33,218 bases of DNA. Source: JALQXV01 sp051005235. Its GTDB lineage: Bacteria > Patescibacteriota > Saccharimonadia > Saccharimonadales > 2-12-FULL-41-12. Positions 17,508 through 25,683 of the stretch are shown here, piece by piece. The stretch covers positions 1 through 33,218 of the forward strand of contig JBPCJO010000084.1 in NCBI GenBank assembly GCA_051005235.1, read 5' to 3'. The notes under the pieces are model-generated. The model was not told the origin of the DNA and searched no databases. It worked only from the letters and a program-made list of their open reading frames with translations. How positions within the stretch are numbered: position 1 is the first letter of the stretch; the number at the start of each line of letters is the position of its first letter. The position numbers were made by a program, and so were the translations under genes.

Positions 17508-18380
17508 GTGAAATTGATATTGGCGCAGCCAGCTATACCAAGATTTTCTTGGGAATTGCAAGTTTTATTAGCCAACATCAGACAGTTCACAGACATGGAC
17601 GTGGTGATGCTTTTTACCGAGCATGATTTCACCGTACCCGCACACTTTCGTAGTGTCCCCGGGTGCGGTGTTTTTACTTATACCGACAAGCGCGATGACA
17701 CCAGCTACATTCCCAGCGTTCGACCATACCTGCTCTGGCAGTACTTCATGGAAGACCCGAGCCGGTGCGACGAGACTTACTTTTACATAGACAGCGATGT
17801 CATCTTTAGGGAGTGGATAGATTTTACGACGTTACCTATTTCTGATAATGCGGTAGTTGGGTCGGACTGTAGTGGCTATATGGACTATAATTACATAGCC
17901 AGCCGCAAAAACGCTGACCAAATCCTCGATGCCATGACAGAAATTTGTGGTATCAGCCGTGAACAAATGCAAGGCGTTCCCGGCATCGGCGCACATTTAA
18001 TTCTCCAAAACTTTTCACCCGAATTTTGGAAACGTTGTTATTTTGACAGCAATAGGCTGCATCACGCCTTTGAGTCGATTGATACAGATTTACAGAAATG
18101 GACGGCCGAAATGTGGGCGCAACTCTGGGGCTGGGTACGCGAGGGTAAGACGCTCATAGCTGACCGACAGCTTGATTTTTGCCTGCCTACTGACGACATA
18201 GCCTACTGGGACAGAGTAAAGATTTTACACAACTCCGGCATACTTGCTGATAAGTCATTTGAGTATTTTTTTAAAGGCCAATATGTCAATTATTCGCCCA
18301 TCGGCAAGGATTTTAGTCGCATACGGCGGGACAAGTGTACATTCAAATATGTTCAGGCAATACAGAACGTAGTACAATGA
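17508..18380 (+). CDS. putative GT-A type glycosyltransferase
   Basis: 290 residues starting with GTG (the overlapping ATG at 17506 reads straight into a stop). The fold looks like a nucleotide-sugar transferase: MKLILAQPAI at the N-terminus, an SVRPYLLWQYF helix (70-80), then YFYIDSDVIF (91-100) with a DxD motif at 95-97 that would hold the metal and sugar nucleotide. A GVPGIGAHLIL stretch (about 156-166) may form the acceptor side. It sits between capsid and tail genes, so a virion protein is a likely substrate, although host surface sugars are possible. No signal peptide. Confidence 0.65.
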   Translation: MKLILAQPAIPRFSWELQVLLANIRQFTDMDVVMLFTEHDFTVPAHFRSVPGCGVFTYTDKRDDTSYIPSVRPYLLWQYFMEDPSRCDETYFYIDSDVIFREWIDFTTLPISDNAVVGSDCSGYMDYNYIASRKNADQILDAMTEICGISREQMQGVPGIGAHLILQNFSPEFWKRCYFDSNRLHHAFESIDTDLQKWTAEMWAQLWGWVREGKTLIADRQLDFCLPTDDIAYWDRVKILHNSGILADKSFEYFFKGQYVNYSPIGKDFSRIRRDKCTFKYVQAIQNVVQ

Positions 18381-18400
18381 AATTAACATAAAGGAAAAAA

Positions 18401-19108
18401 ATGGATTACGACTACTTACCAGTAAGTGATGGAACCGGCGATGCGCCACTGATGACTATTACGGCGGTCCGCCTTATTGGTGCTACCACCATCAGCATCG
18501 ATACCGTCGCCCGTGTTCCGGCAAAATTCATAGGTACTTACGGCACCCTACTGCCTACCAACCTTATAGACCCTGCTACCAAGTGTGATTTTAGGGGGCG
18601 TGTCAGCGGAACTAGCCTTGTGATTGACGGATTTGAGCCAGGTAGCGTTGATGCCGGTAACGTAGAGGGTCAAGTAGTTATTATAAAGCCGAATAGTGGC
18701 TGGTCGGACAGAGTGGCTCAAGCTGTCCAGTCTGTCCACCCAGTAGGTTCTATTTATATCGAGACAACGGGAGTGAACCCCGGGACAACGTTTGGCTTTG
18801 GAACTTGGACAGCTTTCGGTACTGGTCGCGTTTTGGTTGGTCTTGACGCCGGGCAAACTGAGTTTGACACTATCGAAGAAACTGGTGGTGCTAAAACACA
18901 TACATTGACAACAGCTGAAATTCCAGCTCATCAACACCAACAGACTGCAGCAGGAAGTTCTGGCGGTTCAGGATTAGGAGTTGATGGTACAACTCCCAGA
19001 ACAGGACAAAATGGTCTTTATCTTAATACAAGTAATACTGGTGGTGGTGGTGCTCACAATAACTTACAGCCATACATAACGGTTCATATGTGGAAACGAA
19101 CGGCCTGA
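18401..19108 (+). CDS. tail tip / collar-domain protein
   Basis: 235 residues. The N-terminal ~105 residues are strand-rich and probably attach to the virion. From about 110, HPVGSIYIETTGVNPG and FGFGTWTAFGTGRVLVG match the phage tail-collar domain. This is followed by GGAKTHTLTTAEIPAHQHQ (HxH metal site) and the typical end NNLQPYITVHMWKR. Such domains form metal-stabilised trimers at fibre tips and bind receptors. AAAGGA precedes the ATG. Confidence 0.75.
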   Translation: MDYDYLPVSDGTGDAPLMTITAVRLIGATTISIDTVARVPAKFIGTYGTLLPTNLIDPATKCDFRGRVSGTSLVIDGFEPGSVDAGNVEGQVVIIKPNSGWSDRVAQAVQSVHPVGSIYIETTGVNPGTTFGFGTWTAFGTGRVLVGLDAGQTEFDTIEETGGAKTHTLTTAEIPAHQHQQTAAGSSGGSGLGVDGTTPRTGQNGLYLNTSNTGGGGAHNNLQPYITVHMWKRTA

Positions 19109-19171
19109 AATTTGTAACCGTGCGAACTAACTTACATACAGTTGGCTATATTCTCTGTAGCATTATACCTG

Positions 19172-19177
19172 TATAAT
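19172..19177 (+). promoter_or_regulatory. -10 element before the membrane coiled-coil gene
   Basis: TATAAT preceded directly by TG, in an 80-base gap. The ribosome site GAGGAG immediately follows it, so a transcript from here would start near the end of that site. A second TTATAC at 19163-19168 could act instead and would include the site. Confidence 0.35.
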
Positions 19178-19188
19178 GAGGAGCATAA

Positions 19189-19659
19189 ATGTTATCAGGA
19201 AGTTGGGGAATAGGAGTGCTTGATTCAGCAGTCATAATCGCAATAGTTGGAGTACTGTCAGCAACGGTAGGTGCTTTAATTTGGATTATTAAATATCTTT
19301 TTTCTGAATTTAAGCCTGCGTTAGACAGCTTAGTTAAATCTACCGATCAAAACACAATAGCTACTAAATCAGCTGATGTTTATTTGCGTGATCGTAATGG
19401 CCGCGATAACGAGTTTCATGGTGAGGTTATGGCTAGCCTTAAAGACATTCCTATTCAGGCCAACATACAGGCTGAAATGGTAGCTGTTGAGCTTAAAAAA
19501 GCGGGTTCAGCTACCGCAGCTCAGATAGAATCGGCTTCTACTGCTAACTTTAAAGCTTTAGCTAAAACCATAAAAGAGATAAACCAACAGGTTAACGAAC
19601 AGCACGTTGAACACCAGGTTATTCAAAACATAGAAAAAGGTACCGAACTTCCAAAGTAA
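19189..19659 (+). CDS. membrane-anchored coiled-coil protein
   Basis: 156 residues with one strong hydrophobic segment at about 13-37 (SAVIIAIVGVLSATVGALIW), then a basic turn and a long helical Ala/Lys/Gln/Glu region likely to form a coiled coil. GAGGAG precedes the ATG. It lies between tail-tip and fibre genes. It could be a holin-like or lysis accessory protein, or an envelope-associated virion factor. I cannot choose between them. Confidence 0.5.
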   Translation: MLSGSWGIGVLDSAVIIAIVGVLSATVGALIWIIKYLFSEFKPALDSLVKSTDQNTIATKSADVYLRDRNGRDNEFHGEVMASLKDIPIQANIQAEMVAVELKKAGSATAAQIESASTANFKALAKTIKEINQQVNEQHVEHQVIQNIEKGTELPK

Positions 19660-19663
19660 GAGT

Positions 19664-19669
19664 TATACT
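19664..19669 (+). promoter_or_regulatory. -10-like hexamer six bases before a start codon
   Basis: TATACT ends six bases before the ATG at 19676, with no clear ribosome site between. This arrangement matches that before 7970 and 12567 and suggests a leaderless transcript. Confidence 0.4.
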
Positions 19670-19675
19670 AAACTT

Positions 19676-20056
19676 ATGGAATTTGCGCGTGGAGACGGAA
19701 CTACTAAAGGTTTTTGGATACCGGCAACTGCTTGGACCGCTGGCGGAACATTGTTTTTCGCCGCAAAAGCTCTTATTGATGATGATAATACCGATGCGCT
19801 GGCACTCATATCTGGCAATTGGAGTGATGCAGATGTCACCGACGAAACGCGCGGCGGCGTAGCGTATAAGCGTTACGGCTGTTATTTTCCGCCCAGTGCA
19901 ACCAGCAGCATAGTTAGCGACGGAGCTGAGAGCTTAGAATTATTGGGTGAATTCCAGTTTGTACCTGCTGGCGGCGCTCCTATTACGTTCCCTCCAACTG
20001 ATGCGAAAATTGCTGTTACTGTCTGGTTTGATGTTAAAAGAAAAACAATAGTGTAA
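19676..20056 (+). CDS. small strand-rich protein, probable fibre attachment protein
   Basis: 126 residues, strand-rich with a Trp/Gly-containing core (GFWIPATAWTAGGTLFFAAK). Its stop overlaps the ATG of the large fibre gene (TAATG), so the two are translationally coupled. Small beta proteins just before fibre genes often serve as fibre base or adaptor. That role is inferred from context only. Confidence 0.5.
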   Translation: MEFARGDGTTKGFWIPATAWTAGGTLFFAAKALIDDDNTDALALISGNWSDADVTDETRGGVAYKRYGCYFPPSATSSIVSDGAESLELLGEFQFVPAGGAPITFPPTDAKIAVTVWFDVKRKTIV

Positions 20057-22608
20057 TGGCCCAAGAAATTATTGTCTCAGATGCAAACAGCCAAGAAGTT
20101 GTTGTTGAAAATACTGTAGAGCAGGAAATTTTTGTTGATGGGGCGCTTCGTGGAGAGCCTGGGGCCGATGGTGCTGGCGGCGGCGTAAACTCAGTCAATA
20201 CTCGAACAGGCGCAGTAATTGGTTTAGCTGAACAGACCAGTCTTGATACCCACGTTTCAAATATCGCTAATCCTCACAGTGTCACCAAGTCTCAAGTTGG
20301 TTTGGCTGACGTACCCAATACCGACTTTACTACTCCAGTAGCCACTAACACCGCCAAGAACTCATACCCAAGCGCTGACGCGACAAAGCTGGCTGGAGTT
20401 GAAACAGGCGCCCAAGTTAATACGGTTACGCCCACCAATATAGTTACGCTTACCAATAAAACTCTGACCAGCCCTGTCGTAAATACTCCAACTGGTATAG
20501 TCAAGGGGGACGTAGGGCTACCTAATGTCGATAACACTTCTGACGTCAACAAGCCAGCATCTACCGCTACCCTAGCCCTTATAAATAGATTCAATGTAAT
20601 CACCTACGGGGCGGTTGGAGACGGAGTCACCAATGATACTACCGCTATCCAAAGCGCTATCACAGCCATGCAAACCTCTGGTGGAGGCACTCTTTACTTC
20701 CCGTCAGGTTACACCTATAGAATAACTACGGGACTAACCTTTAGCCCAACGAACCTTACACGCCTCTGCCGGATTGAAGCCTATGGCTGTACTATCGACT
20801 ACACCGGTAGTGCTGATGCGATTACCATTAACTCTAATATTACGGCTGTTAGCGACCAAGATGCAGAAAAATCTTTCCACTTTAACGGATTACATATTAA
20901 AGGTACTTCCTCGGCTAGTTCTGCTGTTCGCCTGAAAGCTACGGGTTGTAGTTTTAAAAACACAGTTCTCGAAAACTTTACGGCAGTAACTTCTCAGAAA
21001 GCAGCCATTATATTAGACGCTTTATTCCTGTTCTGGGTAGAGGAGAACCACTTTGATACCCTAGATATTAAGAACTGTGGTAACGGAATATGTTTTATTT
21101 CCCGCGATGAGTCTGGTGGAGCTTCAGCTTCTGTGATGAATAACTACTTTACCAACGTCCATATCTGGGTAAAAGTGGCTGCCGGAAAAGGTTTCTATGG
21201 AGTTGGTTTGGGTGCATCTACGGTAGTCAACATGTCTCGCAACATCTTCCACGGTATCGTAGTCCACCCATTTGAGGTAGCTAATGTGGTCGCTTTCGAT
21301 TTTACCAACTGTTATATCGAGGGGACCGTTTTAACCGCCCCTAGTGTTGATGCCTACGGAACCTGCACTAACCTGACGGCTTTTAGTTATAACTACTCAG
21401 ACGTTCTGACAATTATTGGTCCTACGGGGTTCCCTCTAGCCGAAGTGGACACCTACTTCGCTGGTGGAGGTAAACTTAATGTTATCGCTGGTAACTTCGG
21501 TGGTAAAACATTCTTAGACCGCTACATTGATGTATTAGACGAAGACACTATGACCTCTAATTCAGACACAAAAGTTCCTACACAGCAAAGCGTTAAAGCC
21601 TATGTTGACGCTTCTGGTGGTGGCTCCGTCCCTAGTGATGTCGCTTACGATGCAACCACTTGGGACGCAGTAACCTCTATTGCTCCTAGCAAAAACGCAG
21701 TCCGCGATAAGATTGTAACGATGGACTCGGCTATCGCATTGAATACAGCCAAGACCAGCAACGCCACTCATACTGGTGACGCTACTGGAGCTACAGCCCT
21801 GACTATCGCTAACAATGCGGTGACAAACGCCAAAGCTGCACAAATGGCTACCAAAACATATAAAGGTAGGACTACCGCTGGAACTGGTAATGCTGAAGAT
21901 GTAGCAGTTGCCACGCTTAAAACTGATTTAGTTCTAGTTAAGGCTGACGTTGGATTAGGAAATGTAGATAATACGTCAGACGCTACTGAAAGAGCAGCAG
22001 TAGCAACCTTAACTAACAAGACACTAACCGCTCCGAAAATAGCCAGTGGTGACTTCATTTATGACCAGAACAGCAACGAAATGGTCAGATTCTACGGCGG
22101 TGCTTCTGTAGTTAATAACTTAGTGATACAAGCCTCTAATACAGGTACAGGAATATCAGTTTATCCAGAGGGTACTGATACTAATGTTAGTATGGAGCTT
22201 TATGCCAAAGGTTCAGGTACCGTAAATGTCAATAACGCTAGAATAGTTACTATATCTGAAACTCAAACTCTTACCAATAAACGAGTCACCCAACGCTCGA
22301 ACACAATAACTTCATCAGCCACGCCAACACCAGCAGGTAACGACACAGATTTGTTCACCGTTACCGCCCTAGCCGCAGCAGCGACATTCGCAGCCCCGAC
22401 AGGCACACCGACTAATGGTCAGAAATTGATGATACGAATTAAAGATAATGCTACTGCTAGAACACTGGCTTGGAACGCAATCTACGTCTCAACCAGTAAC
22501 GGCACCCTGCCTACCACTACCACTATCAGCAAAGAGTTATATGTCGGATTCATCTATGATAGCACCGCAGTTAAATGGCATTGTATGGGTGTCACACAGG
22601 TAGTCTAG
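20056..22608 (+). CDS. tail fibre / tailspike with pectate-lyase-like beta-helix
   Basis: 850 residues. N-terminal attachment region, a short collagen-like GEPGADG, then fibre repeats: QVGLADVPNTDFT (about 80), TLTNKTLTSP (about 131) and DVGLPNVDNTSD (about 152). From about 177, FNVITYGAVGDGVTNDTTA is the signature of the pectate-lyase superfamily beta-helix, running to about 490. It is followed by VPTQQSVKAYVD (about 505), a second DVGLGNVDNTSD plus TLTNKTLTAP (about 630-660), and a beta-rich C-terminal tip. Tailspikes of this type bind or cut host surface polysaccharide. Catalytic residues cannot be picked by eye. Confidence 0.8.
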   Translation: MAQEIIVSDANSQEVVVENTVEQEIFVDGALRGEPGADGAGGGVNSVNTRTGAVIGLAEQTSLDTHVSNIANPHSVTKSQVGLADVPNTDFTTPVATNTAKNSYPSADATKLAGVETGAQVNTVTPTNIVTLTNKTLTSPVVNTPTGIVKGDVGLPNVDNTSDVNKPASTATLALINRFNVITYGAVGDGVTNDTTAIQSAITAMQTSGGGTLYFPSGYTYRITTGLTFSPTNLTRLCRIEAYGCTIDYTGSADAITINSNITAVSDQDAEKSFHFNGLHIKGTSSASSAVRLKATGCSFKNTVLENFTAVTSQKAAIILDALFLFWVEENHFDTLDIKNCGNGICFISRDESGGASASVMNNYFTNVHIWVKVAAGKGFYGVGLGASTVVNMSRNIFHGIVVHPFEVANVVAFDFTNCYIEGTVLTAPSVDAYGTCTNLTAFSYNYSDVLTIIGPTGFPLAEVDTYFAGGGKLNVIAGNFGGKTFLDRYIDVLDEDTMTSNSDTKVPTQQSVKAYVDASGGGSVPSDVAYDATTWDAVTSIAPSKNAVRDKIVTMDSAIALNTAKTSNATHTGDATGATALTIANNAVTNAKAAQMATKTYKGRTTAGTGNAEDVAVATLKTDLVLVKADVGLGNVDNTSDATERAAVATLTNKTLTAPKIASGDFIYDQNSNEMVRFYGGASVVNNLVIQASNTGTGISVYPEGTDTNVSMELYAKGSGTVNVNNARIVTISETQTLTNKRVTQRSNTITSSATPTPAGNDTDLFTVTALAAAATFAAPTGTPTNGQKLMIRIKDNATARTLAWNAIYVSTSNGTLPTTTTISKELYVGFIYDSTAVKWHCMGVTQVV

Positions 22609-22609
22609 T

Positions 22610-23296
22610 ATGGCGTTTCCTGTATTCGGTACCCAAGTAGACACCGACTTTGCCGCATCAGTAACATCTATGGCGGTCAGTCTTCCTGCTTCTATATCTA
22701 GTGGCGACTTATTATTGGCTTTTTCTGAGGTTCGTAATGCTGGAACCTGGACTGAACCTAGTGGCTGGACGGAACTTGATGCTCAATTAGGTGGTTCGTC
22801 TGTCGGCGAGTTGACGGTACATTATAAAATTGCCGATGGTACAGAGGGTACAACGGCAACGTGGACGGCTAGCGCCGGAACAACCGCTGCTTGGCACACC
22901 GTAAAAATAACTGGCTGGCATGGCACGACAGTACCAGAGGTTACGAAATCATCGGGCGACTTTTCTACACAACCAAACCCCCCGTCTCTAACTCCCTCTT
23001 GGGGTTCAGCCGACACCCTATGGGTTGAGGTCGCAGGAAACACCGCTACCGCCAACTTAACTACTGGCGGTTCAACAGGTTACTCGGGGTATGCACTTAA
23101 TATAGCCTCCTCTGGTGGCGCACAATGTAACTTAGCTAGTGCCTATAGGCAAGTTGCTGCTGCTACCGAAGACCCAGGTGAGATGGCGAACGCAGGTAGT
23201 ATTCGTTATTGGGCTGCTATGACTATTGGTGTACGACCGAGTGCTGGCGGTGGGGGTAGTCCACCCGCAAACAGCGGATTGCTGAGTATGTTTTAA
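22610..23296 (+). CDS. putative receptor-binding beta-sandwich protein
   Basis: 228 residues. Strand-rich with typical segments SSGDLLLAFSEVR, TEPSGWTELD and LTVHYKIADGTEGTT, then a Gly/Pro-rich end. I recall similar jelly-roll-like phage proteins next to fibre genes, probably binding surface glycans. It starts two bases after the fibre stop, with AGGTAG as a weak ribosome site. Confidence 0.55.
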   Translation: MAFPVFGTQVDTDFAASVTSMAVSLPASISSGDLLLAFSEVRNAGTWTEPSGWTELDAQLGGSSVGELTVHYKIADGTEGTTATWTASAGTTAAWHTVKITGWHGTTVPEVTKSSGDFSTQPNPPSLTPSWGSADTLWVEVAGNTATANLTTGGSTGYSGYALNIASSGGAQCNLASAYRQVAAATEDPGEMANAGSIRYWAAMTIGVRPSAGGGGSPPANSGLLSMF

Positions 23297-23305
23297 TGCT
23301 ATAAT
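23297..23305 (+). promoter_or_regulatory. extended -10 for the lysis cassette
   Basis: TG-C-TATAAT is a strong extended -10. It lies at the stop of the preceding gene and seven bases before an ATG at 23313 that opens an 8-codon ORF. The lysis genes could therefore be switched on separately from the tail genes. Confidence 0.6.
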
Positions 23306-23312
23306 GCAAAGT

Positions 23313-23339
23313 ATGACCGTAGGAGGTTTAACTCAATGA
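23313..23339 (+). CDS. 8-codon leader ORF ahead of the endolysin
   Basis: ATG at 23313 lies seven bases after TATAAT, so it would be at the very 5' end of the transcript. It encodes MTVGGLTQ, contains the AGGAGG ribosome site of the endolysin within its codons, and its TGA overlaps the endolysin ATG (ATGA). Translation of this leader would pass over the ribosome site and end at the endolysin start, an arrangement suited to coupling. It may also be a chance frame. Confidence 0.35.
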   Translation: MTVGGLTQ

Positions 23340-24280
23340 GAATACCAGGTATCCCGTTCTACTCAGCGCACTCCAGCAATTTTACCGCTGGGCGTGGCAA
23401 ACCGATTAGAAAACTAACTATACATCACACGGCGGCGCTTAACGATACTTTACGATACCTCTGGGGGGATGCGACTAGAAACGGCTCAAGTACTTTCTTT
23501 TGTCGAGATACCGGCTCTGAGCAGTACGTCGATACCGACGACACCCCGTGGACGAACAGCAACTTCGCTTCTAATCAGGAAAGCATAACGATTGAAGTTA
23601 ATGGTGACTGGCGCAACGGCTACTACAATCAAGCCACGCTCAATCAGCTAGAGCTGTTGTGCACCAAAATCCTCGGCTTCTACCCCAACCTGATTATCGA
23701 ATACCACATGGATGTTTCTACCAAAGTTACGCTATGCCCTGCTGACCTCAAGCATAAAGGCTGGGCGGCGCAAGTCTTCAGTAACGCTAAGAAACGACTG
23801 GCTCCCATCTCCACACCAGCCACGCCAGTACCCCCTCAGTCTAAGATTACCTATGCCAAACTCACTCCGAAGCGTGTCCAGCTTATCCGCCCGACTCGCC
23901 TATGGGATTTCAACTTTACCGACTACTCCAAGGCTCAGGCTATCGGTGAAGTCTACCCAGCAGGCTGGACGGTAGACGTTGTAGCGCAGGCAACTAATCA
24001 GCTAGGAAGTAAATACCTGATGACCGCCTACTCCTACGACGGCGGAAAAATCCGCTACACCAGAGGCTTTAATGTTGTCGATACCAAAGACTATGTGGAG
24101 GTTATCGCCCCACCTAAGCCACCACCTACCCCTGTCGAGCCTAAACCTACCACCCCACCTATCGCCCCACCGATTGATACCGACCCTGGAACTGTAGGGA
24201 ACTCTGATATAGAAAAACGGTTGTCCGCTATCGAAGCGTTCATTGATTCATTTAAGAAATTATTTATAGGAGGCAACTAA
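23336..24280 (+). CDS. endolysin: N-acetylmuramoyl-L-alanine amidase
   Basis: 314 residues. The N-terminal ~155 residues form an Amidase_2/PGRP domain: LTIHHTAA supplies a zinc histidine (His30/31), IEYHMD a second (His124) and TLCPADL the cysteine (Cys134). Glu87 lies in SITIEVNGD. It cuts the bond between the glycan and the stem peptide. A strand-rich domain at about 168-255 looks SH3-like and may bind the wall. A proline-rich linker and a short C-terminal helix (IEKRLSAIEAFIDSFKKLF) follow. No signal peptide, so it should need the holin. AGGAGG precedes the ATG. Confidence 0.85.
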   Translation: MRIPGIPFYSAHSSNFTAGRGKPIRKLTIHHTAALNDTLRYLWGDATRNGSSTFFCRDTGSEQYVDTDDTPWTNSNFASNQESITIEVNGDWRNGYYNQATLNQLELLCTKILGFYPNLIIEYHMDVSTKVTLCPADLKHKGWAAQVFSNAKKRLAPISTPATPVPPQSKITYAKLTPKRVQLIRPTRLWDFNFTDYSKAQAIGEVYPAGWTVDVVAQATNQLGSKYLMTAYSYDGGKIRYTRGFNVVDTKDYVEVIAPPKPPPTPVEPKPTTPPIAPPIDTDPGTVGNSDIEKRLSAIEAFIDSFKKLFIGGN

Positions 24281-24339
24281 TGTACATTGGCATCGGCACT
24301 ATCATTTTAATTGTTATACTGTTAGTAATATTCACATAA
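24280..24339 (+). CDS. 19-residue membrane micropeptide between endolysin and holin
   Basis: ATG overlaps the endolysin stop (TAATG), and a perfect AGGAGG lies seven bases upstream. The product is MYIGIGTIILIVILLVIFT, almost wholly hydrophobic and long enough for one membrane helix. Its place between endolysin and holin suggests a lysis role, for instance tuning the holin, but it lacks the charged residues of known spanins or antiholins. TGTTATACT inside it could also be a promoter for the holin. Confidence 0.6.
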   Translation: MYIGIGTIILIVILLVIFT

Positions 24340-24351
24340 AGGAGAATAGAT

Positions 24352-24621
24352 ATGGTTGAAGCAGAAATTTTTGTTCCATTGCTTATTATAGCGGTGACAC
24401 AAATGTTAAAGATGGCGTTGCCACAAATTAGCGGGTTTGTCACAATTTTGGTAGCCTTTGTTATAGGTATCCTAGTTGCTGTACTAGATAACGCAATAGG
24501 TGTTACGGACATCACAATCGCCGAAGGGATAGTGTACGCGCTCGGAGCCGTTGGTATTACTGCTCTTGCATCCAAAGCCGGTGGCGGTGCTAAGGGTGAC
24601 GACGGGACACCAGCCAGATAG
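24352..24621 (+). CDS. holin-like protein
   Basis: 89 residues with three hydrophobic segments at about 6-22, 29-46 and 57-78 and a short polar tail (KGDDGTPAR). Size, topology and position after the amidase fit a class I holin, which opens the membrane so that the endolysin can reach the wall. AAAGGAG precedes the ATG. A terminator follows 23 bases after the stop, so it is the last gene of the late + strand region. Confidence 0.7.
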   Translation: MVEAEIFVPLLIIAVTQMLKMALPQISGFVTILVAFVIGILVAVLDNAIGVTDITIAEGIVYALGAVGITALASKAGGGAKGDDGTPAR

Positions 24622-24644
24622 TTTTAACGCCTGTAGACGTAAAT

Positions 24645-24680
24645 CAGCCACTAATGCCTGTGTTAGTGGCTGTTTTATTT
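24645..24680 (+). terminator. intrinsic terminator of the late + strand genes
   Basis: CAGCCACTAA and TTAGTGGCTG form a perfect 10-base-pair stem with an 8-base loop, followed by TTTTATTT. It closes the lysis operon. Confidence 0.85.
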
Positions 24681-24683
24681 GGC

Positions 24684-24713
24684 AACAAAAAATCAGCCGA
24701 TTAAAGCTGATTT
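24684..24713 (-). terminator. intrinsic terminator for - strand transcripts
   Basis: Read on the - strand, AAATCAGC and GCTGATTT form an 8-base-pair stem with an 8-base loop, followed directly by a run of T (GATTTTTTTGTT). The + strand side has only a short T run. It would end transcripts coming from the right, either from the recombination operon or from the candidate small RNA. Confidence 0.65.
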
Positions 24714-24820
24714 CTTGCCTAAACCACACCCCACATTTAGTTGTTGGCGACGTTTTTAAACTACATTAGACGGAGCCATTGAACGTCAATTTACCGATGA
24801 GGGCGACGTTGCCGCCAACA
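24684..24820 (-). ncRNA. candidate structured small RNA in the convergent gap
   Basis: On the - strand, TATAAT (24831 to 24826) would start a transcript near 24820, exactly where TGTTGGCG begins. That sequence pairs perfectly with CGCCAACA at 24749 to 24742. Inside, AACGTC (24810-24805) can pair with GACGTT (24787-24782), and a second AACGTC (24754-24749) competes for the same partner. The transcript would end at the - strand terminator, giving about 135 bases. No ORF longer than about 10 codons is present. Inferred from sequence only; no known RNA family is recognised. Confidence 0.35.
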
Positions 24821-24906
24821 CTTTTATTATACTCTGTCCTTAGACTCCCAGCCTAGAATCATCATTATTATAAAAAAAAGTAGGAGTATAACATCTTGGT
24901 CGCTCA

Positions 24907-25665
24907 CTAGTATAACCTCTTTTGGGCTTTGCTCTGGAAGTTATAAACATTTTCTATGCTCCGTAAGCAGCCTCTGATTGAGGCTGTTGCCTCGAACAAT
25001 TCCCTGGCAGCCTCCCTATCGAGTTTCTGGACAAATAATTCATAGTCAAATGGGTCGGCTCCCTTGCCGGTCTTATCCTCAAATAACTGCAACAGAGCAT
25101 TTGACATTGGCGTGGCCATAGTCATACCGGTTTTCTGAGCTATTGTATTTAATTTATCTAAATTCTCGCGGGCGCGATCAGCGTTCTTGACTTGGAACTC
25201 GCCGCGTCTAAAATCTACGTCAAGCTGGTGGCGTTGTCCGCCCGCAAGGTATGTTCGTAAAATGCCTGGGGCAATTTTTGGATATTGCTTTACGAAATGC
25301 AGAAACGTTGTATAGTCCTTATGACCAGTTTCAGCATAACTACGGGCAAAATCAAGCAACTGCCAACGACGCTGGGTGACGTTTAAGCTGCGTGTCTCAT
25401 CTAACTTAATACCTGGCGTAATTATGTAGCAAACAGGTATATTAAGCTCCTGTGCGGCCTGACGTCGGTGTTGGCCGTCAATGATATACATATTCTCATT
25501 AACTGAAATTGGGTTGCTCGCAAATAAATGCGGGTTGGCCTGCATTTCTCGCTTGAGCCGTTTGACATGGTTGTAGTCAACCGCGCGGTTCCCGGCCATT
25601 AATTTGAATATTGCGTACTCTTTAGTTGTTTGTATTTGTGGGATTTCTGGCGCCTGTGTAGCCAT
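24907..25665 (-). CDS. ParB-like domain protein
   Basis: 252 residues. The N-terminal part carries the ParB/sulfiredoxin-type motif YIIDGQHRRQAAQEL (60-74), preceded by a conserved-type strand NPISVNENM. The rest is helical with Arg-rich stretches. Such domains bind CTP in true ParB proteins, or act as nucleases or ATPases in other phage and plasmid proteins. Without a ParA partner or visible centromere, partitioning is unlikely; a role in replication or DNA metabolism is more plausible. AGGAGA precedes the ATG. It is the last gene of the recombination operon. Confidence 0.7.
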   Translation of the reverse strand: MATQAPEIPQIQTTKEYAIFKLMAGNRAVDYNHVKRLKREMQANPHLFASNPISVNENMYIIDGQHRRQAAQELNIPVCYIITPGIKLDETRSLNVTQRRWQLLDFARSYAETGHKDYTTFLHFVKQYPKIAPGILRTYLAGGQRHQLDVDFRRGEFQVKNADRARENLDKLNTIAQKTGMTMATPMSNALLQLFEDKTGKGADPFDYELFVQKLDREAARELFEATASIRGCLRSIENVYNFQSKAQKRLY

Positions 25666-25683
25666 AATATCGTTCTCCTATTA

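Larger units (their letters stand above)
24622..24906. other. convergent intergenic region
   Basis: No gene on either strand. It holds the two terminators and the RNA candidate listed separately. From 24841 to 24906 there is an A-rich tract (eight A at 24872-24879) flanked by two copies of AGTATAAC. The copy at 24885-24892, read on the - strand, gives TGTTATACT, a possible extended -10 pointing left. Confidence 0.5.

Noticed and set aside
24750..24774. Short ORF MAPSNVV on the - strand inside the RNA candidate.
   Set aside because: Seven codons, no ribosome site. Treated as chance.
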